NCBI GenBank assembly: GCA_910587235.1
Contig: CAJUKD010000003.1
Span: 1 to 64,000 of the forward strand
Reading direction: 5' to 3'
Length of the DNA stretch: 64,000 nucleotides
From: an uncultured Muribaculaceae bacterium
GTDB taxonomy: Bacteria; Bacteroidota; Bacteroidia; Bacteroidales; Muribaculaceae
Made by a program: the position numbers and the translations under genes. Positions 20,052-29,800 of this stretch are shown in pieces. The notes beneath the pieces were generated by a model. That model was not told where the DNA came from, ran no database searches, and saw nothing but the letters and a program-made list of their open reading frames with translations. Position 1 is the first letter of the stretch. Every line of letters starts with the position of its first letter.

Positions 20052-21107
20052 TTATATGCTTTGTATATAAGGCTTTATTAAATTCTCAAGCTGTTGCCTT
20101 ATACCGTTGAAGTCGAGGCTGAGATCCAGATTTCTGTAACAGATTGTGTTTCCGTCAGGATATTTTATCTGGCCGTCGGGTTGTATTTCCTCGCCTGTGC
20201 GTGCATATAGCAGCATTCCGTCTGTATTTCCGGTGTGGGCAGAGTCGTGGTTCATGACATAGCTGAATATCTGATACAGGTTGTTGCTGTGGATTGTAGC
20301 TTTGTCATGATGGCTCTGCATGGTTTTCCCATAATATTTTGTATCGATAATAAGAGTCCGTTCACCGGTGGTCATGAATATGTCGGTCTGCATGACGGGC
20401 ATGGAGCTAACTGAACTTTCTTTTTCGATTATGTTCCATGCAATACGTCGCGCTCTCGGGTGCAGTTCGGGGTGATGCCTTTTGTAATATTCCAGAACGA
20501 ACTTCTCGAAAAGGCGGCACATTTTGTCGTCGGAAAATTTGTATACTCCATAATCGCCTTGTTCGTCAGTCATTATTATATTATCTATTACAAAATAGCA
20601 TATATAGATGAGCATGCGGTACCTCATTGTGTTGCAGTCGAACCGGAGGCTGTTCCAATATATGCTTTTTATGTCTGTTTCGCCGACATTGATGAAAAAA
20701 GGCATCAGCTTGCGCAAGGCTGCTTTCCTTTGAGGCCCTACAGCGGGATGATGTATCAGCAGGGATATTGTCGTTTTCAATATGCGGTTGAAGAGGCAGT
20801 CCTCGGAAAACATGTCGAATTCACATGTGAGTTCTTGACGGCCTTTGGCATAATTCTTTATAGTAGCTGCCATGTCGGGTTTTCCTCGTAGTGTGGTCAG
20901 CGAGTCACGGCATACGACATAGCTGCGGTGCAGCCCTTGTTTAAGCTGTGCCGACAGTCCTTTGACAAGAATTTCAGCGAAAAGGTCGTGGGCTTCCTCG
21001 AAATCCTCGACTGCGATTTTGTCGTATGTGTTTTTCCTAAGCTCCTGAAAAGCATAGGTAAGCATATAGTAGATGTTTTTTATCAGTATGCCTTTATCCT
21101 TTATCAT
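20052..21107 (-). CDS. mcrC: McrC-like nuclease subunit of a type IV restriction system
   Basis: The 351-residue protein fits the McrC family. The N-terminal part (KNIYYMLTYAFQEL) binds McrB, and a C-terminal PD-(D/E)xK nuclease is marked by Asp242 (QTDIF) and Asp255-Thr-Lys257 (LIIDTKYYG), with FEKFV at 200-204. McrC is the cutting subunit that acts with the NTP-driven McrB ring on modified (typically methylcytosine) foreign DNA. Its ATG overlaps the mcrB stop by 4 bp, so translation is coupled. All catalytic residues are present. Confidence 0.92.
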   Translation of the reverse strand: MIKDKGILIKNIYYMLTYAFQELRKNTYDKIAVEDFEEAHDLFAEILVKGLSAQLKQGLHRSYVVCRDSLTTLRGKPDMAATIKNYAKGRQELTCEFDMFSEDCLFNRILKTTISLLIHHPAVGPQRKAALRKLMPFFINVGETDIKSIYWNSLRFDCNTMRYRMLIYICYFVIDNIIMTDEQGDYGVYKFSDDKMCRLFEKFVLEYYKRHHPELHPRARRIAWNIIEKESSVSSMPVMQTDIFMTTGERTLIIDTKYYGKTMQSHHDKATIHSNNLYQIFSYVMNHDSAHTGNTDGMLLYARTGEEIQPDGQIKYPDGNTICYRNLDLSLDFNGIRQQLENLIKPYIQSI

Positions 21108-22903
21108 TTCAGAAGATTGAGCAGACGCGAGCTTTCCTGCCGGAATTTATCTCTGTTGTCGAACCAGTATTCCTCAAGCATAGGTAAGATGTCGAAACGT
21201 ATGGTATTTTCTATCCATAGCGAGTCATCGGGTTGTCCGCAGAAATAGCTGTGACCTATTTTGAATCCCTCGCCAAGAGAATTGTCGCGGGCTATCGTGT
21301 CGTTAAGTTGGCAGATGGCCTCGATGATTTTCGGGACCCGTATGTCACTGTATTTTGATATTTCTGACCTGAAGCCAGGCGTTTCGAATCCGGGGTGGAT
21401 ATTGTAGAAACTGAAACGTCGGCGCAGGGCGTAGTCTATCATGGCGAGGCTGCGGTCGGCGGTGTTCATCATGCCTATGATATACAGATTTTCCGGAACG
21501 GTGAAAACTTCGTCCGTGTATGCCAGTTTCAGACCGGTGCCGCGATATCCACGTTCGATAAGCATCAGCAGTTCGCCGAAAATCCTGCTGAGATTCCCGC
21601 GGTTTATTTCGTCGATTATAAAGAAATAGTCTTTCTTGTCTTTATCTGCAGAGGCTCGTTTACAGAATTTGAAAAAAGAGCCTTCCTTAAGACCGAATCC
21701 CCCGTTGTCGGTGGGTTTGTAACCCATGATGAAATCTTCGTAGGAGTAATTCTGATGGAACTGTACCATCTCTATGCGGCTGTCATCTTTCTCGCTCATA
21801 ATGGCGTAGGCCAGACGACGGGCGGAATATGTCTTGCCTACGCCCGGAGCACCTTGCAGGATTACGTTTTTCTTGTTTTTGACCAGCTCTTTGAGCTTGA
21901 ATAAGGATTCGGAATCCATAAATACGTCATTAAGGAAATCGGAATCGGTGTATTTGCCGTTTTTTCTGAATTCCGGATCATTCGCCTCAAGCCAGGCCAG
22001 ACCTTCGGGTCTTATTATGAATTTGCCGTCCTTGTGACCGGGTGCGAGTTGAATCAGTTTTTCGTGTTTCAATTTATGGACCGACCATCTTACCCTGTTC
22101 TCGAGCAGAGATGTGCCGTCGAGTTTCGGAATGTCGAAATCTTCTTGTGTCCAGCCGTAATATTCTCCTATATAACGGAACAACGCTTTGTATTCAGCCG
22201 TTTTTCCATCGCTCATGTATCTCAGCTCCGGTAGGTACATTTCCCTCCAGCTGGGGTATTTTTTTGTTCTTTTTTCAATAGGCCTTATCAGTTTATGTTT
22301 CAGACGGTGTTCGCTGCTTTGTGACAAGGCCCACAGATAGTCGGAATATTCGAAAATATCCCGTCCGTCCTGCCGTTCGGCAAGAAAGCGTTGTATTGCT
22401 GAAGCCGAAGCTTTATCCGCATGTTCCATCCCCATTTCCAAGGCGGCATTGCGGAGGTCGTCGAGATTATAAATGTGGACAATCCGCAGATCGGAGTACA
22501 TGAACGCTATTTTCCATTTGAACGCATGTCCGATCCCGCGGATTCGGTCGATAGCTTCAAGATTCCCTTCGGATGCAAGGTGTGCTATCCTGACAATCAG
22601 TTCTTTTGTTCCGGCAAATGCTTCATCCGCACTTTTGCCCAGCCGCGCATACCATGAATATTTGTTGTCATGGAGGTATTTCCCATTGTACTTAGGTTCT
22701 TTTATATAACGGAAAATATTGAACTTATATGCCGATCCGCCCCATATCGAACCTAAAGTTTCGGTCTTGCTCTCCAGCCAGTAACAGAAAGAATCGTCGC
22801 GGTTGAGGTTAGTGTATTTCTCAAGTGTCATGTATTCCAGACTTTCAAGGGGGAATTGTTCGAGAAAGTCCTGGTATAGCCGGTATTTTGCGTCCTGTAT
22901 CAT
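21104..22903 (-). CDS. mcrB: McrB-like AAA+ motor with N-terminal DNA-recognition region
   Basis: The 599-residue protein has Walker A GAPGVGKT (351-358), Walker B FFIIDEINRGN (427-437) and the McrB signature MNTADRS (479-485). Residues 1-200 form a domain shared with other McrB-like ATPases (NLNRDDSFCYWLE, SIWGGSAYKF) whose target is not certain. Residues 235-306 resemble a winged-helix Mrr_N domain (EYKALFRYIGEYYGWTQ, ENRVRWSVHKLK). Specificity therefore probably differs from E. coli McrB, which has an unrelated N-terminal domain. The promoter lies just upstream, and mcrC overlaps the 3-prime end by 4 bp. Confidence 0.9.
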   Translation of the reverse strand: MIQDAKYRLYQDFLEQFPLESLEYMTLEKYTNLNRDDSFCYWLESKTETLGSIWGGSAYKFNIFRYIKEPKYNGKYLHDNKYSWYARLGKSADEAFAGTKELIVRIAHLASEGNLEAIDRIRGIGHAFKWKIAFMYSDLRIVHIYNLDDLRNAALEMGMEHADKASASAIQRFLAERQDGRDIFEYSDYLWALSQSSEHRLKHKLIRPIEKRTKKYPSWREMYLPELRYMSDGKTAEYKALFRYIGEYYGWTQEDFDIPKLDGTSLLENRVRWSVHKLKHEKLIQLAPGHKDGKFIIRPEGLAWLEANDPEFRKNGKYTDSDFLNDVFMDSESLFKLKELVKNKKNVILQGAPGVGKTYSARRLAYAIMSEKDDSRIEMVQFHQNYSYEDFIMGYKPTDNGGFGLKEGSFFKFCKRASADKDKKDYFFIIDEINRGNLSRIFGELLMLIERGYRGTGLKLAYTDEVFTVPENLYIIGMMNTADRSLAMIDYALRRRFSFYNIHPGFETPGFRSEISKYSDIRVPKIIEAICQLNDTIARDNSLGEGFKIGHSYFCGQPDDSLWIENTIRFDILPMLEEYWFDNRDKFRQESSRLLNLLK

Positions 22904-22922
22904 GATCCTGTTTCGCTTTTGG

Positions 22923-22930
22923 CAAATGTA
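22923..22930 (-). promoter_or_regulatory. -7 promoter box for mcrBC
   Basis: Minus-strand TACATTTG lies 20 bp before the mcrB ATG and gives a very short leader. It is about 13 bp from the hairpin that ends the upstream acyl-CoA dehydrogenase operon. Confidence 0.55.
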
Positions 22931-22942
22931 GTGAAATTATTA

Positions 22943-22990
22943 TAAAAAACACGGACTGTTTTGCACATATTTTGCAAAACGGTCCGTGTT
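22943..22990 (-). terminator. Intrinsic terminator of the etf/acyl-CoA dehydrogenase operon
   Basis: On the minus strand AACACGGACCGTTTTGCAAA can pair with a nearly perfect complement (two mismatches over 20 bp) and is followed at once by TTTTTTAT. It sits 30 bp after the dehydrogenase stop codon. Confidence 0.85.
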
Positions 22991-23019
22991 AAGGTTTATG
23001 TGTTTCTGAATCAGGAGAT

Positions 23020-24720
23020 TCAGGCTTTGTAGTATTCGAGCTGTTCGGGCTTGAAGTTACGTATGAATTCGGCGTGCTTGGCCACTTCTGCGTTGGCAAT
23101 CTTGTTGTAGATGTGAGCCGAGGCAGTGAACATGTCGTCGGTGTTGGCGTCAGTGAGAAGCAGGTAGCTCATGATGATGTTTCCTGCCATCTCTACCAGG
23201 CGGCGAGCCATGAAGTCGTTGTATTCGGTCGAGCCTGTCGCTGCAACTGCGGCTGCGGCTTCCTCGTAAATGGCGGTCAGAGCCTTGAGGTTTTCAGCCA
23301 GCGGACGGAGTTCGGCTTTGAAATCGGTAGCGGCATACATGTCCATCAGGCTGCGGTATGTTCCGGCGCCGACGTGGCGGATAGCTGCGACAACCTGAAG
23401 CTGAGTCGTGCCTTCGTAGATGGAGGTGATGCGGGCGTCGCGGTATACGCGTTCGCAGGCATAGTCTTTCATGAAGCCTGAACCTCCGTGTACCTGAATG
23501 CAGTCGTATGCGTTCTGGTTGCAGTATTCGCTGGTAAGCCCTTTTGCCAGAGGGGTAAGAGCGTCGGCCAGACGGCTGTAGCGCTTCATTTCGGCACGTT
23601 CCTCGTCGCTAAGTTTACGTTCGCGGGCTATATCTTCGTACACTTTGTAGAGGTCTACGTAGCGGGCGGTTTCATAGAGCAGGGTGCGGGAAGCGTCGAG
23701 TTTGGCTTTCATTACGGCAATAAGTTCCGCAACGGCGGGGAACTCGATGATTGCCTTGCCGAACTGTTTGCGTTCCTTGGCATAGGCGAGGGCTTCGCGG
23801 TATGCGATTTCGCTGACACCTACCGATTGCGCAGCGATGCCCAGACGGGCGCCGTTCATAAGGGCCATTACATATTTGATAAGACCCATGCGGCGTGAGC
23901 CACAAAGTTCGGCGGGAGCGTTTTTGTAGACGAGTTCACAGGTAGGCGAACCTTTGATACCCATCTTGTTTTCGATACGGCGCACGCTTACACCGCCGTT
24001 GCGCTTGTCGTAGATGAACATCGACAGGCCGCGGCCGTCCTTTGTACCGTCCTCGGAGCGTGCGAGCACCAGATGGATGTCGCTGTCGCCGTTGGTGATA
24101 AAGCGTTTTACACCGTTGAGTACCCATGTGCCGTCCTCTTTCTGAGTGGCTTTCAGCATTACGGACTGGAGGTCGGAACCGGCATCGGGTTCGGTGAGGT
24201 CCATCGACATGGTTTCACCGTCGCATACACGGGGAATATATTTCTGACGCTGCTCTTCGTTGCCGAATTCGTAAAGTGTTTCGGCGCAGTCCTGAAGTCC
24301 CCATAGGTTTTCAAAACCGGTGTCGGCACGGCTTACTATATCGGCAGCCATGATGTAGGGAGTGATGGGGAAATTCAGACCTCCGTAACGGCGAGGCATG
24401 GACATGCCCATCAGGCCGGCTTTACGGCAAGCTTCGAGGTTCTCGACTGTTCCGTCGGCGTATATGGCACGGCCGTCGGCGCAGGATGCGCCCTGATGGT
24501 CGACACCTTCGGCATTGTCTGCTATCAGGCCGCCGCAGAGGTCGCCTACGATTTCAAGAACCTTTTCATAATTGTCCATGGCGTCCTCATAGTTGAAGGG
24601 CGCATAGTCGAATTTCACGGCGTCTGTGAAGTTGCGTTCCTTGAGTTCGACAATCTTGCGCATCAGTGGATGGTGGAGGTGATGCTTGAGAGCTGGATTG
24701 TCGGTATAGAAATTAGCCAT
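23020..24720 (-). CDS. Acyl-CoA dehydrogenase (long form)
   Basis: The 566-residue flavoprotein shows the acyl-CoA dehydrogenase motifs MDLTEPDAGSD (173-183), RKQFGKAIIEFPAV (317-330), QVHGGSGFMKDY (409-420) and the catalytic-base region SIYEGTTQLQ with Glu436. It oxidises an acyl-CoA to the 2-enoyl-CoA and passes electrons to ETF. It is about 180 residues longer than the classical 380-residue enzymes because of an N-terminal helical segment and a C-terminal helical extension (about 455-566), as in long- or very-long-chain-type members. It is the last gene after etfB-etfA (12-bp gap), so its electron partner is made from the same transcript. Chain-length preference cannot be read from the sequence. 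Confidence 0.92.
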   Translation of the reverse strand: MANFYTDNPALKHHLHHPLMRKIVELKERNFTDAVKFDYAPFNYEDAMDNYEKVLEIVGDLCGGLIADNAEGVDHQGASCADGRAIYADGTVENLEACRKAGLMGMSMPRRYGGLNFPITPYIMAADIVSRADTGFENLWGLQDCAETLYEFGNEEQRQKYIPRVCDGETMSMDLTEPDAGSDLQSVMLKATQKEDGTWVLNGVKRFITNGDSDIHLVLARSEDGTKDGRGLSMFIYDKRNGGVSVRRIENKMGIKGSPTCELVYKNAPAELCGSRRMGLIKYVMALMNGARLGIAAQSVGVSEIAYREALAYAKERKQFGKAIIEFPAVAELIAVMKAKLDASRTLLYETARYVDLYKVYEDIARERKLSDEERAEMKRYSRLADALTPLAKGLTSEYCNQNAYDCIQVHGGSGFMKDYACERVYRDARITSIYEGTTQLQVVAAIRHVGAGTYRSLMDMYAATDFKAELRPLAENLKALTAIYEEAAAAVAATGSTEYNDFMARRLVEMAGNIIMSYLLLTDANTDDMFTASAHIYNKIANAEVAKHAEFIRNFKPEQLEYYKA

Positions 24721-24732
24721 ATTGTCGGTGTC

Positions 24733-25761
24733 TTACTTGGAGTTTTTCTTGTAATATTTGATGAGTTTGGGGAGAACCTCCTCGATGTCGCCGGTGATAA
24801 CGTAGTCGGCGATGGTGTTGATCGGCGCGTTGGGATCGTTGTTCACCGAGATTATGATGGAGCTTTCCTGCATACCTGCTATGTGCTGGATCTGACCTGA
24901 GATGCCGCATGCGATATAGAGCTTGGGGCGTACGGTCACACCGGTCTGGCCGATCTGACGGTCGTGATCAATGAATCCTGCATCGACAGCCGCGCGTGAT
25001 GCGCCGACTTCGCCGCCAAGTGTCTGGGCAAGGTCGAAGAGCAGCTGGAAGTTTTCTTTGCTGCCTACGCCGTACCCGCCGGCCACTATAATGGGGGCGT
25101 TCTTGATGTTGACTTTCGATTTTTCGATATGGCGGTCGATGATTTCTACAACGAAGTCTGCATCGCTTACATATTTCGAAGCGTTGAGGTTGACTACATT
25201 GCCCTTGTGGTCGGGGTTGTAGATTTCCTTTTTCATCACGCCTTCGCGGACGGTGGCCATCTGCGGACGGCATTCGGGGTTTACGATTGTTGCAACGATG
25301 TTGCCGCCGAATGCGGGACGGATCTGATAGAGCAGGTCGGTGTATTCCTTGCCTGTTTTCGGATCCTTGTGGTCGCCGATCTCAAGCGAAGTGCAGTCGG
25401 CGGTGAGTCCGCTGTGGAGGCAGGACGATACGCGCGGACCGAGGTCGCGTCCTATACATGTTGCTCCCATCAGGCAGATCTGGGGCTTGATTTCCTTGAA
25501 AAGGTTGATCAGTACGGCTGCGTGGGGATTTGATGTGTATGGATATAGGCGCTTGTCCTCGACTTTGTAGACAGTGTCGGCGCCGAAGGGGAAGAGCTGT
25601 TTTTCGATGCCGTCGAGCTTGTCGCCGATTACGAGGGCTTCGAGTTTCACGCCAAGACGGTCGGCCAGCACGCGGCCTTTCGTTAGGAGTTCGAGGCTGA
25701 CGTCGGCGATTTTGCCGTCCTCGAATTCGCAGTATACTATGAGGTTGTTGATGTCTGACAT
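24733..25761 (-). CDS. etfA: Electron transfer flavoprotein alpha subunit
   Basis: The 342-residue protein has the FAD-binding C-terminal ETF-alpha domain: GGYGVGSKENFQLL, GASRAAVDAGFI, HDRQIGQTGVTVRPKLYIACGISG (in pieces) and the closing TGDIEEVLPKLIKYYKK. It carries electrons from the acyl-CoA dehydrogenase encoded next. It starts 13 bp after etfB and ends 12 bp before the dehydrogenase gene. Whether this pair is of the electron-bifurcating type cannot be decided by eye. Confidence 0.95.
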   Translation of the reverse strand: MSDINNLIVYCEFEDGKIADVSLELLTKGRVLADRLGVKLEALVIGDKLDGIEKQLFPFGADTVYKVEDKRLYPYTSNPHAAVLINLFKEIKPQICLMGATCIGRDLGPRVSSCLHSGLTADCTSLEIGDHKDPKTGKEYTDLLYQIRPAFGGNIVATIVNPECRPQMATVREGVMKKEIYNPDHKGNVVNLNASKYVSDADFVVEIIDRHIEKSKVNIKNAPIIVAGGYGVGSKENFQLLFDLAQTLGGEVGASRAAVDAGFIDHDRQIGQTGVTVRPKLYIACGISGQIQHIAGMQESSIIISVNNDPNAPINTIADYVITGDIEEVLPKLIKYYKKNSK

Positions 25762-25774
25762 TTTAGTAATGCTT

Positions 25775-26650
25775 TTAGCCGATGGTATGGTTGGTGATCA
25801 GTTCCTTGATGAGATTCTCGAGTGCGGAGTCGTCGTTTCCGGCGAAACAGAGGTTCTCCTTGGCGGTGAACACCACGTTTTCCACGTTTTTCACCTTTGT
25901 GGGCGAACCGGCCAGACCGATCTGTTCGGGATCGGCATCGACATATGCGGCACCCCATTCGGCGAGCTGCAGATAAGGACGCTCGTCAACGATTTTTTTC
26001 AGGTCGTCGCTCAGTTTCTCTTTTTCGCTGGGTGATACGGCGTATTTGTATTTCATCACGCGGCGGGCATTGCGCGGGCGGCATTCGGCGGCAGAGCCGT
26101 TGACTGTCACCACGCAGGGCAGAGGAGCCTTTACGGTTTCGACTCCGTTTTCGAGGCGGCGTTTGACCGTTACATGTCCGTTATTGAGGTCGAGGATCTC
26201 TTCGGCGTATGTCACTTGAGGAATACCGAGCTTTTCGGCGATCTGAGGGCCTACCTGGGCTGTGTCGCCGTCGATAGCCTGACGTCCGCCAAGGATGATG
26301 TCGCATTTACCGAATTTCTTGACAGCCTGAGCCAGGGAATATGATGTAGCCAGCGTGTCGGCGCCGCCGAGAGCGCGGTCTGTCAGTACGATTCCGGCAT
26401 CTGCGCCGCGGTAGATAGCTTCGCGGATTACTTCGGCCGCACGGGGCAGTCCCATTGTAAGGATGGTGACAGTCGAACCGGGATTCTTATCTTTCAGGCG
26501 AAGAGCCTGTTCAAGGGCATTCAGGTCTTCAGGGTTAAAGATTGCAGGCAGGGCGGCACGGTTGATAGTGCCGTCTTCCTTCATCGCATCTTTGCCTACG
26601 TTGCGGGTGTCGGGCACCTGCTTTGCAAGCACAATGATGTTTAAACTCAT
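25775..26650 (-). CDS. etfB: Electron transfer flavoprotein beta subunit
   Basis: The 291-residue protein is a full-length ETF beta subunit: IIVLAKQVPDTRNVGKDAM at the N-terminus, FNPEDLNALEQALRL, LAGRQAIDG-like GGRQAIDGDTAQVGPQIAE, and AMP/FAD-contact residues in the middle. It forms the heterodimer with EtfA. It is the first gene of the etfB-etfA-acyl-CoA dehydrogenase operon, behind a TACCTTTG promoter and a strong palindrome. Confidence 0.95.
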   Translation of the reverse strand: MSLNIIVLAKQVPDTRNVGKDAMKEDGTINRAALPAIFNPEDLNALEQALRLKDKNPGSTVTILTMGLPRAAEVIREAIYRGADAGIVLTDRALGGADTLATSYSLAQAVKKFGKCDIILGGRQAIDGDTAQVGPQIAEKLGIPQVTYAEEILDLNNGHVTVKRRLENGVETVKAPLPCVVTVNGSAAECRPRNARRVMKYKYAVSPSEKEKLSDDLKKIVDERPYLQLAEWGAAYVDADPEQIGLAGSPTKVKNVENVVFTAKENLCFAGNDDSALENLIKELITNHTIG

Positions 26651-26705
26651 AATAATGTATTTTTAATTATTATATTGAAATCGTGTGATAACGGGTTTAG
26701 ACGGG

Positions 26706-26713
26706 CAAAGGTA
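26706..26713 (-). promoter_or_regulatory. -7 promoter box and operator palindrome of the etf operon
   Basis: Minus-strand TACCTTTG lies 56 bp before the etfB ATG. Immediately upstream, at 26717-26742, is the perfect inverted repeat ATTTTTCGT-N8-ACGAAAAAT, covering the span from about -12 to -38 where RNA polymerase binds. It looks like the site of a dimeric repressor. Confidence 0.6.
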
Positions 26714-26797
26714 GTCATTTTTCGTTATTTAATACGAAAAATGTGTTGATAAAACAAAAAATGCCGGTGTTAAACCTTGTTATCATACCCCTCGGGG

Positions 26798-26827
26798 CAG
26801 CCGCCGTAGTTTACTTTCCGGCGGCTG
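26798..26827 (-). terminator. Hairpin at the end of purL
   Basis: CAGCCGCCG (26798-26806) pairs perfectly with CGGCGGCTG (26819-26827). The purL stop codon (26811-26813) lies in the loop. There is no T run after it on the minus strand, so termination is only possible. Confidence 0.45.
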
Positions 26828-29800
26828 TCTTTTCTTCGATCCATCGACGTGCGTTCACGAATGCGTCGAGCCATACGGTGACCTCATCGTTGCGGTGAGC
26901 CGAAGGACAATATGCCCATTGCCATGGGAATATGGCACGTTCCAGGTGCGGCATCATTGCGAGATGGCGTCCGTCGGCCGAAGCCAGTGCCGCCACAGCG
27001 CCGGTGGAACCGTTGGGGTTAGCAGGGTAGTCTTTGTAGGAATAACGTCCGACTATGTTGAATTCCGACATGGCTTTGCGGAATACGAAGCGGCCTTCGC
27101 CATGCGCTACCCAGATTCCTGCGCGTACGCCCGAAAGCGGGCCGAACATGACGGAGTTGTTCTCCGGAATAGTCATGTTCACGAATTGCGACTCGAACTT
27201 GTGCGAGCGGTTGTGAGCCATCTCGACAGGACGTTCGCCTCCTATGCCGAAAAGCAGATTCAATTCTATCATCAGCTGGCAACCGTTGCATACACCGAGG
27301 CTAAGGGTGTCCTCGCGGTCATAGTAGCGGCGCAGAGTGGCGGCAGCAGTATCGTTCCATAGGAAGCCGCCCGCCCAACCTTTTGCAGAACCGAGGACGT
27401 CGCTGTTGGAGAAGCCGCCGCAGAACACAAGCATGTTTATGTCGTCGAGTGTTTCGCGGCCGCTCATAAGGTCGGTCATGTGGACGTCGCGGACATCGAA
27501 ACCTGCAAGGTGGAGCGAATATGCCATCTCGCGGTCGCCGTTGACACCTTTTTCGCGGATTATGGCAGCGCGGATTCCGGAGCGTGATTTTCTGACGGCC
27601 TCCAGACCTCGCGATGCCAGAGAGCCTTTGAAGCCTTTCGGCAGGCGGAACCGCAGTGGCTGGCGGGAGAAGTTGTCGAAGCGTTTGCGGGCACATTCTT
27701 CACCGCTCTGCAGGCGGTCGAGCAGATATGAGGGAGTGAACCAGCGGCGGCGCATGGTGTCGATGTTAACCATGTGCACGCTGTCTTTGTGCGAAATCAT
27801 CAGCACTCGGTCGGCCGACGGCGAAGCCACGGGGAAGTAACGCAGTGCGGCATCGTCGAGGATTTTCTCGACGCTTTCCTTGCGGTCGTCCTCGACCTGT
27901 ATGACAACTGCCGGATTTTCGGCGAAGAGAATCTTCACAAGGTCGTCTTCGCCGTAGATCGCGAATCCGTCGGTGTACATGTTGAGTCCGCCTCGGCTGT
28001 TGGCGAATGTCATTTCAAGCAGGGTGGTGACAAGACCGCCCGCGCTGACGTCGTGGATGGCGGCGAGTTTTCGCGAGCGCACGAGGCGTTGCACGGTGTC
28101 GAAAGCACGCGAGAAATACGCGGTGTCCTTTACGTCGGGGACGTCGTTGCCTACACGGTTGAGTGTCTGGGCAAGTGCGGAGCCGCCGAGTCCCAGGGCA
28201 TCGCATGAAAAGTCTATATAATATAAGGTGGAGTTCTTTGTGTTTTTTAGTACGGGCGATATCGTTCGGCGGATGTCGCGCACGGGAGCCGCAGCCGATA
28301 TGATTACGGTGCCGGGTGCCTGTACTTTGCTGCCGTCGGGATATTTCTGGGTCATGGACAGACTGTCCTTGCCAGTGGGTATGTTTATGCCGAGTGCACA
28401 AGCCATGTCGGAACATGCGCGGACGGCGCTGTAGAGGGCTGCGTCCTCACCGGGATTTTTGCATGGCCACATCCAGTTGGCGCTCAGCGATACGCTGTGC
28501 AGGCCTTTTTCGAGGTCGGCTCCCACTATGTTTGTCAGCGATTCGGCTATTGCCAGACGCGATGCGGATTCCGAAGCTGCGAGCGCTGCCGCCGGAGCGT
28601 GACCTATTGAGGTGGCTATGCCTTTGCGTCCGTGATAGTCGAGTGCGACCACTCCGCAGTCGCTCAAAGGTAACTGGATTTCTCCTACGCACTGCTGGCG
28701 GGCGATACGTCCTGTCACAGAGCGGTCGACTTTGTTTGTAAGCCAGTCTTTGCAAGCCACCGATTCGAGCATCATCACGTCGGATATATATCCTGTGATT
28801 TTGTCGGGTGAAGTTACGGCATTTTCAAAATTACGAGGCTGCGTGCTGTCGGTGATTACGGTTCTTGGGGAATTTCCGAGCATGTCGTCGACACCGAGAT
28901 CGATTGCCATTTCTCCGGTCGATGTGCGGCCGAAGCGCAGGCGCTTGTCGCCTGTTGTCCGGCCTACTACAAAGAGCGGGGCACGTTCGCGTTCGGCAAT
29001 ACGTTCTACCAAAGGAATATCCTTAGCCCGTATCACCATGCCCATGCGTTCCTGGCTTTCGTTGCCAATTATTTCTTTGTCGGATAGAGTGGGGTCGCCG
29101 ACAGGCAGGGCGTCGATGTCGATGAATCCGCCTGTTGACTCGATCAGTTCCGACAGAGCGTTGAGATGTCCGCCGGCACCGTGGTCATGAATTGAAACGA
29201 TGGGGTTTACGCCGCTTTCGGCAAGCGCACGGATCACGTTGGCCACGCGTTTCTGCATCTCGGGATTGGCACGCTGTACGGCATTGAGTTCAATGGCACC
29301 GCTGTATCGACCGGTGTCGACTGACGAAACGGCTCCGCCGCCCATACCTATCCGGTAGTTGTCGCCGCCGGCAAGTACTACTGACTGTCCTGGCTCCGGT
29401 TCGCCTTTGACGGCGTCGCGTGCGGCTGCGAAACCTACGCCGCCGGCAAGCATTATCACTTTGTCGAAAGCATATTTTTTATCCGCTTCGGTGTGCTCGA
29501 ATGTCATAAGAGAGCCGCAGATGAGCGGTTGTCCGAATTTGTTTCCGAAGTCTGAAGCTCCGTTCGACGCCTTGACGAGAATTTCGGCCGGGGTTTGGTA
29601 AAGCCATTTTCGTTCGTCCATGGCATACTGCCAGCGCTGTTCGGCCGACAGGCGAGGGTAGGAAGTCATGTAGACGGCAGTACCGGCTATTGGGAGGCTT
29701 GCGCGTCCGCCTCCGAGGCGGTCACGGATCTCACCGCCGGTGCCTGTGGCGGCGCCGTTGAAAGGTTCTACCGTGGTTGGGAAGTTATGTGTTTCGGCTT

